From assembly GCA_002256245.1 (NCBI GenBank), contig NKIU01000002.1:372001-436000 (forward strand): a stretch of 64,000 nucleotides of DNA, given 5' to 3'. The DNA comes from Pseudorhodobacter sp. PARRP1. Its GTDB lineage: Bacteria > Pseudomonadota > Alphaproteobacteria > Rhodobacterales > Rhodobacteraceae. Below the pieces are notes generated by a model, which was given only the letters and a program-made list of their open reading frames with translations, did not search any database and was not told the DNA's origin. This document shows, piece by piece, positions 16,507-24,620 of this stretch. How positions within the stretch are numbered: position 1 is the first letter of the stretch; every line of letters begins with the position of its first letter. The position numbers were made by a program, and so were the translations under genes.

Positions 16507-17322
16507 GTGGATCAGGTTTTGCAGGCGGTGCGGGCGGCGGGCAAGGTGGCGGTGCTGCCTCGGTTTCGGGCGTTGGGCGCGGGCGAGGTGGCGCAGAAAA
16601 GCGATTTCGCCGATCTGGTGACGGTTGCCGATACCGAGGCCGAGGCGATGATCGGCGCTTTGCTGGCGCAGAGTTGGCCGGCAGCGCGGGTGCTGGGCGA
16701 GGAGGCGGTGGCGGCGGACCCAAGCTTGCGCGCGGCGATGGCGGGGCCGGGGTGGCAGGTGATTGTCGATCCGGTGGATGGCACCTGGAACTTCGCCAAG
16801 GGGATCTCGACCTTTGGCATGATCGCGGTCGCGGTGCGCGACGGGGTGGCGCAGTATGGCTTGCTGTATGATCCGCTGCTGGATGACTGGGTTGAGGTCA
16901 CGGCGGGCGGGCCTGCGCGCTTTGTGCAGGCGGATGGCCGGGCGCAGGTGTTGGCGGTGTCGCAGGTTTGCGACCCTGCGCAGATGTGCGGCTTTATTCC
17001 GGTGGGGCTGTTTGAGCCTGCGCGCAAGCGCGCAGCGGTGTTGGCGGGGCTGGCTTATGGGCGCGTCACGTCATTGCGCTGTTCGTGCCATGAATACCGG
17101 CTGATGGCGCAGGGGCATGTGGAATTCGTGATCTCGGGGCCACATCCGCATCCGTGGGACCATGCGGCGGGGGTGCTGGCGGTGCAGGCGGCGGGCGGCG
17201 TGGCGCGGTTTCTGGACGGGGCTGCCTATGATCTGGCGCGGCGCGAGGGCGTGTTGCTGGTGGCCAATTCCGAGGCGACATGGAGCCGCGTGGCGCGGGA
17301 TTATGCGGCGCTTGCGGATTGA
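16507..17322 (+). CDS. Inositol-monophosphatase-family phosphatase
   Basis: This 271-residue Mg-dependent sugar/amino-alcohol phosphatase has the three metal-binding motifs of the family: GEEAVAADP (around residue 63), IVDPVDGTWNFAKG (around 86) and PWDHAAGVLAVQAAGG (around 217). The motifs are intact, so activity is expected. Substrates in this family include inositol-1-phosphate, histidinol phosphate and 3'-phosphoadenosine phosphates. The sequence alone does not choose between them. The GTG at 16507 (or at 16504) was chosen because the longer frame begins inside the efp terminator. The N-terminus VDQVLQAVRAAGKV then fits the family. Confidence 0.9.
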   Translation: MDQVLQAVRAAGKVAVLPRFRALGAGEVAQKSDFADLVTVADTEAEAMIGALLAQSWPAARVLGEEAVAADPSLRAAMAGPGWQVIVDPVDGTWNFAKGISTFGMIAVAVRDGVAQYGLLYDPLLDDWVEVTAGGPARFVQADGRAQVLAVSQVCDPAQMCGFIPVGLFEPARKRAAVLAGLAYGRVTSLRCSCHEYRLMAQGHVEFVISGPHPHPWDHAAGVLAVQAAGGVARFLDGAAYDLARREGVLLVANSEATWSRVARDYAALAD

Positions 17323-17342
17323 TCGCTTGCTTTGCTTGACCG

Positions 17343-17383
17343 CCTGAGGAGCCTCCGGCGGGGATATTTAAGCAGAGAGGATG
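17343..17383. repeat. Single-arm GGCGGGGATATTTAAG repeat
   Basis: GGAGCCTCCGGCGGGGATATTTAAGCAGAGAGGATGGG resembles one arm of the larger inverted repeats at 26898-26970 and 63810-63893. It lies between convergent genes. A strong hairpin is possible in the GC-rich first half. Confidence 0.55.
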
Positions 17384-17392
17384 GGCTGAGCG

Positions 17393-18148
17393 TCAGGGGT
17401 GAAGCGTGATCTTGGCGCTGCCTGCCGTGAGGTTCTCGGCGCGGTCAAAGCGCAGGTAGGCGATGGCGCGGTTGCTTGATTGGGTGAACAGGGTGCCTGC
17501 GGGTTTGTCGCCTTGCAGGATCGGGGTGCCGGGTGGGGCTGCGCCGTCGATGCTGACGGTGATCAGGCCCTTTTTCAGCTCGGTCTTGTGCTTCATCCGG
17601 GCGGTGACTTCTTGGCCGACATAGCAGCCCTTGCGGAAATCGACGCCGTGCAGGCGCTCAAAGCCGGATTCCAGCAGGTAGCTGTCGTCGGGGATCAACT
17701 CGATACCTGTCTCGGGGATGCAATGGGCAACGCGGATGGCATCCCAGTCAATCTCGGGCGCGCCAGCGGCGGCACCATAGCCGCGCCAGCCGAGCGCCGC
17801 GTGGCGGGGGTCGGCGATGGTGCCGGGCGGGGCTGCGCCAAGACCGCGCGCCACCTTCAGATCGCTGGCGGTGATCTGCACATCGGCGCGCAGGCGATAC
17901 ATCGACAGGCGGCGGATGGTGGCGTCAGCGATGCTGTCTTTGATGTCCAAGAGCAGGCGGTCGCCTTGCGCCACCAGCAGGAAATCGGCCAGATACTTGC
18001 CCTGCGGTGTCAGCAGCGCGGCCCACACCGCGCCATCGCCGCGCCCCAAGGGCAGCACATCATTGCTGACCATGCCTTGCAGAAAGGTCAGCCGATCGGC
18101 CCCGGTGACGGTATAGACGCGGCGGTCGGCGGCGGTTTCGCCCAACAT
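17393..18148 (-). CDS. ygfZ: YgfZ/GcvT-like folate-binding protein
   Basis: This 251-residue protein contains RKGCYVGQEVTARMKHK, the KGCYxGQE signature that separates YgfZ from glycine-cleavage T proteins. YgfZ binds tetrahydrofolate and aids assembly or repair of Fe-S enzymes such as MiaB. The N-terminal half has RVYTVTGADRLTFLQGMVSND, typical of the family. It begins three bases after the stop of the ABC exporter gene upstream on the same strand, so the two may form an operon. Confidence 0.9.
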   Translation of the reverse strand: MLGETAADRRVYTVTGADRLTFLQGMVSNDVLPLGRGDGAVWAALLTPQGKYLADFLLVAQGDRLLLDIKDSIADATIRRLSMYRLRADVQITASDLKVARGLGAAPPGTIADPRHAALGWRGYGAAAGAPEIDWDAIRVAHCIPETGIELIPDDSYLLESGFERLHGVDFRKGCYVGQEVTARMKHKTELKKGLITVSIDGAAPPGTPILQGDKPAGTLFTQSSNRAIAYLRFDRAENLTAGSAKITLHP

Positions 18149-18151
18149 GGC

Positions 18152-19888
18152 TTAGTCCTTGAATTGCAGGCGGTAGAGCCCGGCATAAAGCCCGCCCTGT
18201 GCCAGAAGTTGGTCATGCGTGCCGGTTTCCGCAACCCTGCCGTGATCCATCACCACGATTTTGTCGGCCCCGCGCACGGTGGCCAGACGGTGCGCGATCA
18301 CCAAGGTGGTGCGGCCCTGGCTGCCAAGGGCCAGCGCCTCGGCCACGATGGCCTCGGATTGGGCATCAAGCGCCGAGGTGGCCTCGTCCAGCAGCAGCAC
18401 GGGCGCGTCTTGCACCAGAGCGCGCGCAATGGCCACGCGTTGCCGTTGCCCGCCCGACAGCGCCGAGCCGCGCGGGCCGACCGGGGTTTGCAGCCCGCGC
18501 GCCATGGCGGCGAGAAAATCGGCGACATGCGCCGCCTTCAGGGCTGCATCCAGCGCGCCGGGGTCGATATCGCGGCCGAGGGCGATATTCTCGACCAGCG
18601 ATTCATCAAACAGCGCCGAGTCTTGCGTGACGGTGGCAAACAGCGCGCGTTGATCGGCAAGCGTGAGGGCAGAGGCCGCGACGCCACCCACCCAGATCTC
18701 GCCACTGGCCGGGTCCAAAAGCCCGGTCAGCAGTTGGAACACCGTGCTTTTGCCAGCCCCGGATGCGCCGACAAGGGCGGTGGTCTTGCCTGCCTCGGCG
18801 GTGAACGACAAGGCGTGCAGCACGGGTTGGTCGCCATGCGCGAAGCTGACATTGTCAAAGCGGATTTCCGGCGCGCCGGGGGCGGGCAGGGCCGCGCTGG
18901 CACTGGGGCGTGGCGTGGCAGGCCGGGCATCCAGAAGCGCATAGATGCGTTCCAGACTTGCCGAGGCGACTTGCCAGGTGCCCGACATCTCTCCCAAGCG
19001 GCGCAGCGGCTGGAAGGTCAGCGACATCGCGGTAAAAAACGACATGAAATCGCCGGTGGTGCGCTGGCCCGAGGAAATCTCATCCCCCGCCATCAGCAGA
19101 ACGGCAAAAAAGCCAAGGCCTGTCACCAGATCAATCATCCCAGGCATCAGGCTGCGGGCAAAGATCGAGCGGACCTCGGCGCGGCGGATGGATTTCAGCA
19201 CGGCGCGGAAGCGGCCGGTCTGGTAATCCTCCATCCGGTTCAGCTTGACCGCGTTGATGCCGTGAAAAATCTCGTCCAGCCGTGTGGCGCGCTGGCCGGC
19301 CTGATCGCGCAGATCGTTGGATTTGCGCCGCACGTAGCGTTGCAGGATCGCGGCAGGCAGGATCAGCAGGGGCGCGCCGATCAGCGCGGCCAAGGTCCAG
19401 CGCAGATCAATCGAGACCGCCACCGCAAGCAGCGTCACCAGCCCCAACAGATCGCGGCCGATGCCGGTGACAAGCGCGCTCCATATGCCTTGCACCGCAC
19501 CGGTGTCGCCCTGCACACGCTCGATCAGCATTCCGGGCGGGTTGGTCTGGAAGAAGGGCGCATCAAGCGTGAGGATATGGCGCAGCAGGTCTGACTGCAT
19601 CGCAGCCGCGACGCGTTGCGAGATGGACCAGATCAGCGTGCGCGAGACCACGACGGTAAAGGCACGCGTGGCAAACAGGCCGAAGATTGCAAAGCCCACG
19701 CCGTAAAGGGCAGCCTCGCCGCCCGGGGTGAAAACCACATCGAACAGCGGCTTGAGCAGGTAGGACAACCCGCCCAGTGCGCTGCCTTCGACGATCATCA
19801 ACACAAGGCACAGCAGGATGCCCCAACTGTGCTGGTGAATATAGCTGGACCAAAAACGCCGAAGCAGACTGGGGTTTGCAGAGGGCAA
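18152..19888 (-). CDS. ABC exporter half-transporter (MsbA-like, fused permease and ATPase)
   Basis: This 578-residue half-transporter has about six transmembrane helices in residues 1-310 and an ATPase after about 340. The Walker A motif is LVGASGAGKST, the signature LSGGQRQRVAIARAL, Walker B VLLLDEATSALD and the switch His LVIAHRLATVR. The homodimer would export a lipid or other hydrophobic molecule; lipid A flippase MsbA is one candidate, but lipid-linked roles cannot be read directly. The start codon is TTG with no clear ribosome site, so the N-terminus is uncertain; a hydrophobic first helix begins shortly after. YgfZ follows in the same direction. Confidence 0.9.
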   Translation of the reverse strand: MPSANPSLLRRFWSSYIHQHSWGILLCLVLMIVEGSALGGLSYLLKPLFDVVFTPGGEAALYGVGFAIFGLFATRAFTVVVSRTLIWSISQRVAAAMQSDLLRHILTLDAPFFQTNPPGMLIERVQGDTGAVQGIWSALVTGIGRDLLGLVTLLAVAVSIDLRWTLAALIGAPLLILPAAILQRYVRRKSNDLRDQAGQRATRLDEIFHGINAVKLNRMEDYQTGRFRAVLKSIRRAEVRSIFARSLMPGMIDLVTGLGFFAVLLMAGDEISSGQRTTGDFMSFFTAMSLTFQPLRRLGEMSGTWQVASASLERIYALLDARPATPRPSASAALPAPGAPEIRFDNVSFAHGDQPVLHALSFTAEAGKTTALVGASGAGKSTVFQLLTGLLDPASGEIWVGGVAASALTLADQRALFATVTQDSALFDESLVENIALGRDIDPGALDAALKAAHVADFLAAMARGLQTPVGPRGSALSGGQRQRVAIARALVQDAPVLLLDEATSALDAQSEAIVAEALALGSQGRTTLVIAHRLATVRGADKIVVMDHGRVAETGTHDQLLAQGGLYAGLYRLQFKD

Positions 19889-20060
19889 GGCGGGGCACTT
19901 TCAGTTGCGGAAGCCGGGCGACAGCCAACGGCTGAATTGGTCTAACTTGCGCGGGCACCGAGGGCAAGCGAAGCTGCGGCGACGGGCGGTGCTTGCCGCT
20001 GGCGATTGACGCGGCAAACCCGCCCGGATAGCCATGTGCCCAGTGCATCAGGAGCCCGAC

Positions 20061-21269
20061 ATGACGCTAGCCAACGGCCGCCCATACCTTGCCATTCCAG
20101 GCCCTTCGGTGATGCCGGACCGGGTGCTTCAGGCGATGCACCGCGCGGCACCCAACATCTACGAGGGCGCGCTTTACGATCTGGTGGCCTCGCTTTGGCC
20201 CGATCTGAAGGCTTTGGCGGGGACGAAAGCCTCGGTTGCGGCCTATATCGGCAATGGCCATGCGATCTGGGAGGCGGCGAACGCCAATCTGTTTTCACGC
20301 GGGGAAAAGGCGCTGGTGCTGGCGACCGGGCAATTCGGGCTATCGTGGGCGAATTCGGCGCGCGCTATGGGGATTGATGTCGAGGTGCTGGATTTCGGCA
20401 AGTCGTCTCCGGTCGATATGGGGCAGGTCGAGGCGGTGTTGCGGGCGGACAAGGCGGGCGCGATCAAGGCGGTGCTGACGACGCAGGTGGATACCGCCAG
20501 CACGATCCGCACCGATGTGGCGGCTTTGCGCGCCGCGATGGATGCGGCGGGCCATGATGCGCTGTTGGCGGTGGATTGCATCGCAAGCCTTGGCTGCGAT
20601 GAATACCGCATGGATGATTGGGGGGTCGATGTCACCGTCGCCGCCAGCCAGAAGGGCTTGATGACGCCGCCGGGCATGGGGTTCGTGTGGTTTTCCGACA
20701 AGGCGCGGGCGGCGACGGCGGCGGCGGATCTGCGCACGCCCTATTGGAACTGGACGCCGCGCGCGGATGGCGAGGAATTCTGGCAGTTGTGGAATGGCAC
20801 CGCACCGACACACCATCTTTATGGCTTGCGCGAGGCGCTGAACATGATCGGCGAGGAGGGTCTGCCTGCGGTCTGGGCGCGGCACGATTGTCTGGCGCGC
20901 GCGGTATGGGCGGCGTTTGATTGCTGGTCGGCGGGCAACCCTGCGATTGGGATGAATGTGGCGGATGCCGCCCATCGTGGACGCTCGGTGACGGCGGCGC
21001 GGTTTGGTGCCCCGCATGCCACCCGGCTGCGCGAATGGTGTGAGCATCGCGCCGGGGTGACGTTGGGGATCGGGCTGGGCATGGCGCCGAGTTCCGACCC
21101 GGCCTATCACGGCTTTTTGCGGGTGGCGCATATGGGGCATGTCAACGCCCATATGACTTTGGGCGCGATTGCGGTGATGGAAGCTGGGATGATCGCGCTG
21201 GACATTCCGCACGGGCCGGGGGCTTTGGCTGCGGCGGCGCAGGTGGTGGCTGCCGGGGCTGGCGCGTGA
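20061..21269 (+). CDS. Class-V aminotransferase (alanine/serine-glyoxylate aminotransferase family)
   Basis: This 402-residue PLP enzyme begins MTLANGRPYLAIPGPSVMPD, a family-typical N-terminus with the substrate Gly-Pro loop. VTVAASQKGLMTPPGMGFVW carries the Schiff-base lysine, and LAVDCIASLGCDEYRMDDWG carries the conserved Asp that pairs with the pyridine nitrogen. The likely reaction is amino transfer between glyoxylate and alanine or serine, useful in C1/C2 metabolism. The ATG at 20061 follows CAGGAGCCCGAC. The frame to 20034 lacks a site. A hydrophobic tail at the end (GPGALAAAAQVVAAGAGA) is low-complexity. Confidence 0.88.
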   Translation: MTLANGRPYLAIPGPSVMPDRVLQAMHRAAPNIYEGALYDLVASLWPDLKALAGTKASVAAYIGNGHAIWEAANANLFSRGEKALVLATGQFGLSWANSARAMGIDVEVLDFGKSSPVDMGQVEAVLRADKAGAIKAVLTTQVDTASTIRTDVAALRAAMDAAGHDALLAVDCIASLGCDEYRMDDWGVDVTVAASQKGLMTPPGMGFVWFSDKARAATAAADLRTPYWNWTPRADGEEFWQLWNGTAPTHHLYGLREALNMIGEEGLPAVWARHDCLARAVWAAFDCWSAGNPAIGMNVADAAHRGRSVTAARFGAPHATRLREWCEHRAGVTLGIGLGMAPSSDPAYHGFLRVAHMGHVNAHMTLGAIAVMEAGMIALDIPHGPGALAAAAQVVAAGAGA

Positions 21270-21506
21270 TCTGAAAGCGGGTGCGGTCTTGGCCCCCATC
21301 GAGGGGGCACGCGACCGCGCTGCCGCGACAGGCGGCGATTGCGCGCGGAATGCGCCGCAGCGGTGTGATGCCGGGGCGCTTTGGGCGCGCGTGCGCTTCC
21401 GGCGGGGATATTTTTTCCAGTGTGACATTGCTTGCGTGCGCGCATCGGCGAAACATCATGTTTTGCAGGGCGTTATGCGGCGGTCTTCGCGCGCAATCTG
21501 AAGCGG
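21270..21506. other. 237-bp intergenic region between convergent genes
   Basis: It includes a degenerate partial copy of the dispersed repeat (GGCGGGGATATTTTTT at 21400-21416) and GC-rich palindromic fragments. No convincing gene, promoter or strong terminator is seen. Confidence 0.5.
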
Positions 21507-22400
21507 TCAGGGTTGTTCGATGGCCTCGGGCGCGGGGCGGTTGCGTTCGGTCAGGGTGATGTAGAGCGCGCAGGCCAGCAGGATGGCCACGCCAAGGAAG
21601 GTCAGCGCATCGGGGAAATCACCGAAGAAATACCAGCCGAGGGCGGTGGCAGTTACCATCTCGGTATAGGCGAGCGGGGCCAGCAGGGACGCTTCAGCGT
21701 AATCATAGCCGCGCACGATCAGGTAATGGCCGAAGGTTGCGATGCTGCCAAGGCCCAGGCACATCAGCCATTGCGACGGGCTGAGGGCGTGCCAGACCAG
21801 CGGCATCGCAAGGCTGAGCAGCACGGCTCCGATGGCATTGGTCTGAAAGGTGGTGACCATCGCCGGGGCGCGACCCGCCATGTGGCGCGTCATCACCATG
21901 TAGATCGCAAGGAAGCTGCCCGCCGCAAGGGCAAGCAGGCTGCCGGGGTTCAGCGCCACAAAGCCGGGGCGGATGATGATCAGCGTGCCGATGAAGCCCA
22001 CGGCGACGGCGGCCCAGCGGTGGCGGGCGACATGCTCTTTCAGCACCAGTGCCGACAGCAGGGTGACAACCAGGGGCTGCACGAAGAAGATCGCCAGGGC
22101 GTCGGCGATCGGCAGGTATTTCAACGACAGGAAAAAGCTGAACGTCGCTGCGATCAGAAAGCCCGCGCGCAAGCTGTGAAAGCCGGGGCGGTCGGGGATC
22201 AGGCCTTGCCCGCCGCCGTGTCGCCACGCGAAGGGCATAGCGACCACCGCGCCGATGCTGAGCCGCGCCCAGACGATCTGCAACACCGGCACGCCTTGCT
22301 GGCCAAGGAATTTTGCGAACACGTCGATCATCGGCAGGCTGGCCATCGCGCCCAGCATGAACAGAACGCCGGTCAGCGGCGAGGAATGCGGGCGTGTCAT
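21507..22400 (-). CDS. EamA/DMT-superfamily transporter
   Basis: This 297-residue membrane protein has ten hydrophobic segments in two EamA repeats: the first from GVLFMLGAMASLPMIDVFAK, the second around SLLALAAGSFLAIYMVMTRH through the C-terminus. It resembles RhaT/YdcZ-type drug/metabolite transporters, which move amino acids, nucleobases or drugs. The substrate is unknown. The ATG at 22400, with AGGAC upstream, was chosen. The longer frame to 22589 adds arginine- and Ser-rich residues with no hydrophobic segment. It diverges from the glutamine-amidotransferase-like gene. Confidence 0.88.
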   Translation of the reverse strand: MTRPHSSPLTGVLFMLGAMASLPMIDVFAKFLGQQGVPVLQIVWARLSIGAVVAMPFAWRHGGGQGLIPDRPGFHSLRAGFLIAATFSFFLSLKYLPIADALAIFFVQPLVVTLLSALVLKEHVARHRWAAVAVGFIGTLIIIRPGFVALNPGSLLALAAGSFLAIYMVMTRHMAGRAPAMVTTFQTNAIGAVLLSLAMPLVWHALSPSQWLMCLGLGSIATFGHYLIVRGYDYAEASLLAPLAYTEMVTATALGWYFFGDFPDALTFLGVAILLACALYITLTERNRPAPEAIEQP

Positions 22401-22615
22401 CGGCGGTGTCCTGTAACTGCGTGCCCAAGCCAGCGGGCTTGCTGCGTGTTTACGGGCAGCGGTGCGCGCCTGCCAGCCTGTTTGCGACATGCGCAAGCGC
22501 GGGCCGGAACGCCCGATGTTTGGGCGCTGTGCTGAAAAATCACGCGGTTGTGCGGACGCGCGCAAGCTGTGTTGGTTTTCGCCCTTCACCCTGCCTGTCG
22601 CGCTGTTATGATAAC

Positions 22616-23461
22616 ATGAAATTGCAACACAGGCTTGCCATGCTCTCCGCCCCGTCGAAAGCCGCCCGCCGTCCCGTTGTCGGGATCATCGGCAACGCAC
22701 ATCTGATGAACGACCGCTACGAGGTGCACGCGGCCGGGCACATCAACTCGGAAGCGGTGGCGGAAGTCGCGGGCTGTGTGCCGCTGATCGTGCCCGCCGA
22801 TCCGCGCTTTGTCTCGGTGGCCGATCTGCTGTCGGTTTGCGATGGATTTCTGCTGACCGGTGGCCGCCCGAACGTGCATCCCGATGAATATGGCGAGCCT
22901 GAAACCCCGGCGCATGGCGCGTTTGACCGCGGCCGCGATGCGATCACCCTGCCGCTGATCCGGGCCTGCGTGGACAGTGGCCAGCCATTTCTGGGGATCT
23001 GCCGGGGCTTTCAAGAGGTCAACGTGGCGATGGGTGGCTCGCTTTACCCCGAGATCCGCGAGCTGCCGGGGCGGATGAACCACCGGATGCCGCCCGATGG
23101 CACGATGGAGGAGGTGTTCGCGCATCGCCATGTGGTGAAATTCACCGAAGGCGGCGTGTTTCACCGCCTGATGGGATCGGCCGAGGTGATGACCAACACG
23201 CTGCACGGTCAGGGCGTGGCGCGGGCGGGCGCGCGGATCGTGATTGACGGGCTGGCCCCGGATGGCACGCCCGAGGCACTGTATGTCAAGGACGCGCCGG
23301 GGTTCACGCTGTCGGTGCAATGGCACCCGGAGTGGAATGCCGCCAATGATCCGGTGTCTAGGCCGTTGTTCACGGCGTTTGGCGACGCGGTGCGGGCTTG
23401 GGCAGGGCGATCTGGGGCAGGGCGATCTGGGGCGGGGCGATCTGGGGCGGGACGCGTTTAG
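22616..23461 (+). CDS. Class-I glutamine amidotransferase-like gamma-glutamyl hydrolase (PuuD-type)
   Basis: This 281-residue protein has the class-I amidotransferase triad: Cys in PFLGICRGFQEVNVAMGG, and His with Glu in SVQWHPEW near the end. It resembles PuuD-type gamma-glutamyl-gamma-aminobutyrate hydrolases, which split gamma-glutamyl amides in polyamine catabolism, but no other puu genes are near. The C-terminus carries a reiterated GRSGA five-residue unit encoded by a 15-bp tandem repeat (23402-23454), probably a recent extension. The start is uncertain: ATG at 22616 or 22640. Neither has a strong ribosome site. Confidence 0.85.
   Translation: MKLQHRLAMLSAPSKAARRPVVGIIGNAHLMNDRYEVHAAGHINSEAVAEVAGCVPLIVPADPRFVSVADLLSVCDGFLLTGGRPNVHPDEYGEPETPAHGAFDRGRDAITLPLIRACVDSGQPFLGICRGFQEVNVAMGGSLYPEIRELPGRMNHRMPPDGTMEEVFAHRHVVKFTEGGVFHRLMGSAEVMTNTLHGQGVARAGARIVIDGLAPDGTPEALYVKDAPGFTLSVQWHPEWNAANDPVSRPLFTAFGDAVRAWAGRSGAGRSGAGRSGAGRV
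23402..23454 (+). repeat. 15-bp tandem repeat within the 3' end of the hydrolase gene
   Basis: Three full and one partial copy of a unit like GCAGGGCGATCTGGG run in frame, giving GRSGA repeats at the C-terminus. Copies vary A/G at one position. Confidence 0.85.
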
Positions 23462-23494
23462 GGATTATTAACCTTGTGGCGGCAGGATGGCAGC

Positions 23495-23722
23495 ATGTCA
23501 GCCATGCCTCCGATCAGTGCGCAGCAGTTTTTCCTCGAGCTTTTCGGCTCGCAAGCCGCGGCGAGTGGCGCGATCGTCCGGCGCAAGGTGCGGGATGTGG
23601 AGCGTTACATCGGGCGCGCAGCCTTTCTGACCGAGGCCAAACGGCGGGGATTTCCCGTGGTGGAAAATGCCGGGCAGTTTGTGATCTTTTGCAACAACGA
23701 GCCGATCCGTCGGCTGACCTGA
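23495..23722 (+). CDS. Small conserved-type hypothetical protein
   Basis: This 75-residue protein starts MSAMPPISAQQFFLELFGSQ. AGGA at 23484-23487 sets the start. The remainder includes VRRKVRDVERYIGRAAFLTE, AKRRGFPVVENAGQFVIFCN and EPIRRLT, a mixed alpha/beta composition with no transmembrane segment. No family is recognised. It lies 33 bp after the hydrolase stop in the same direction and could be co-transcribed with it. Two perfect palindromes follow immediately. Confidence 0.6.
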   Translation: MSAMPPISAQQFFLELFGSQAAASGAIVRRKVRDVERYIGRAAFLTEAKRRGFPVVENAGQFVIFCNNEPIRRLT

Positions 23723-23724
23723 GG

Positions 23725-23767
23725 CGATTTTCGCGCGAAAATCGTGCCGGAATTCGCGCGAATTCCG
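23725..23767. repeat. Twin 20-bp perfect palindromes
   Basis: CGATTTTCGCGCGAAAATCG at 23725-23744 and CGGAATTCGCGCGAATTCCG at 23748-23767 are both perfect palindromes sharing the core TTCGCGCGAA and spaced three bases apart. They lie between a small gene and the sugar isomerase gene. They may be a terminator, a regulatory site for the isomerase or a palindromic repeat. Confidence 0.75.
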
Positions 23768-23834
23768 ATCCCCTTTGCCGTTGTTGGCGCAAACATTGGC
23801 AGTATAGTGCGGATAGAATCTGGGGAGGATGACG

Positions 23835-24518
23835 ATGAAGCGTTCGCGTATCAATGAGATCATGGCCGGGGCCGAAGACATGGTGCGCCAGTATGGCTTT
23901 GTCTTGCCGCCGTTCGCCAACTGGTCGCCGGGCGAGTTCAAGGCCAACAAGCCGATTGCTTCGCGGGTGATCGAGGGGCGCTGCGGCTGGGATATCACCG
24001 ATTACGGTCAGGGTCGGTTTGACCAGATGGGGTTGTTTCTGTTCACCCTGCGCAATGGTCTGTTGTCGGATCTGCAACGCGGCGGCGGCATGTGCTATGC
24101 CGAGAAGCTGTTGATTTCGCGGCAGGATCAGCTGTCGCCGATGCACACCCATGTGATCAAGGCCGAAGATATCATCAACCGCGGCGGGGCGACCTTGATC
24201 GTCGAGCTTTACGGCTCGGACGATGCGGGCAACTGGGCGGCAGATCGCGGCGGCGTGGTGCGCTGTGACGGGATCGAGCGGGCTTACAAGCCGGGCGACA
24301 AGCTGCGGCTGGCACCGGGCGAGTCTGTGACGCTGATGCCAGGCGATTGGCATGCGTTCTGGGGCGAGGGGGGCGATGTGCTGATCGGCGAGGTTTCGAC
24401 CGTCAACGACGACGTCACCGACAACGTGTTCCGCGAGCCGATCGGGCGGTTTGCCGATATCGAGGAAGACGTAGCGCCCACGCATCTGCTGGTCAGCGAT
24501 TACGACAAATGGCTGTAA
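23835..24518 (+). CDS. D-lyxose/D-mannose ketol-isomerase family protein (DUF1498 type, cupin fold)
   Basis: This 227-residue cupin-fold protein matches the D-lyxose isomerase family: GFVLPPFANWSPGEF near the start, RQDQLSPMHTHVIKAEDIINRG with metal-ligand His-x-His and Glu, and a late MPGDWHAFWGEGG His. These isomerases use Mn and interconvert D-lyxose with D-xylulose or D-mannose with D-fructose. Start: GGGGAGG at 23822-23828 places the ATG at 23835 at six-base spacing, whereas the ATG at 23829 abuts the site. No sugar transporter or kinase lies alongside, so it is an orphan. A shared bidirectional terminator follows. Confidence 0.85.
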   Translation: MKRSRINEIMAGAEDMVRQYGFVLPPFANWSPGEFKANKPIASRVIEGRCGWDITDYGQGRFDQMGLFLFTLRNGLLSDLQRGGGMCYAEKLLISRQDQLSPMHTHVIKAEDIINRGGATLIVELYGSDDAGNWAADRGGVVRCDGIERAYKPGDKLRLAPGESVTLMPGDWHAFWGEGGDVLIGEVSTVNDDVTDNVFREPIGRFADIEEDVAPTHLLVSDYDKWL

Positions 24519-24554
24519 GGCCGGCTGCCCGCTAACGCCCGAAGCTGTGAGTAT

Positions 24555-24587
24555 GAAAAAACCCGCCTTGACCAAGGCGGGTTTTTG
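24555..24587. terminator. Bidirectional terminator between convergent genes
   Basis: AAACCCGCCTT and AAGGCGGGTTT arms enclose a GACC loop, flanked by an A-run and a T-run. It serves the isomerase gene (right) and the L,D-transpeptidase gene (left). Confidence 0.88.
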
Positions 24588-24620
24588 TTTGGCTGGCCGT
24601 TCCGCTTAAGACTGCGCCGC

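Noticed and set aside
23822-23834. Start of the isomerase at the first ATG 23829
   Set aside because: The Shine-Dalgarno ends at 23828, leaving no spacer; the ATG at 23835 has proper six-base spacing.
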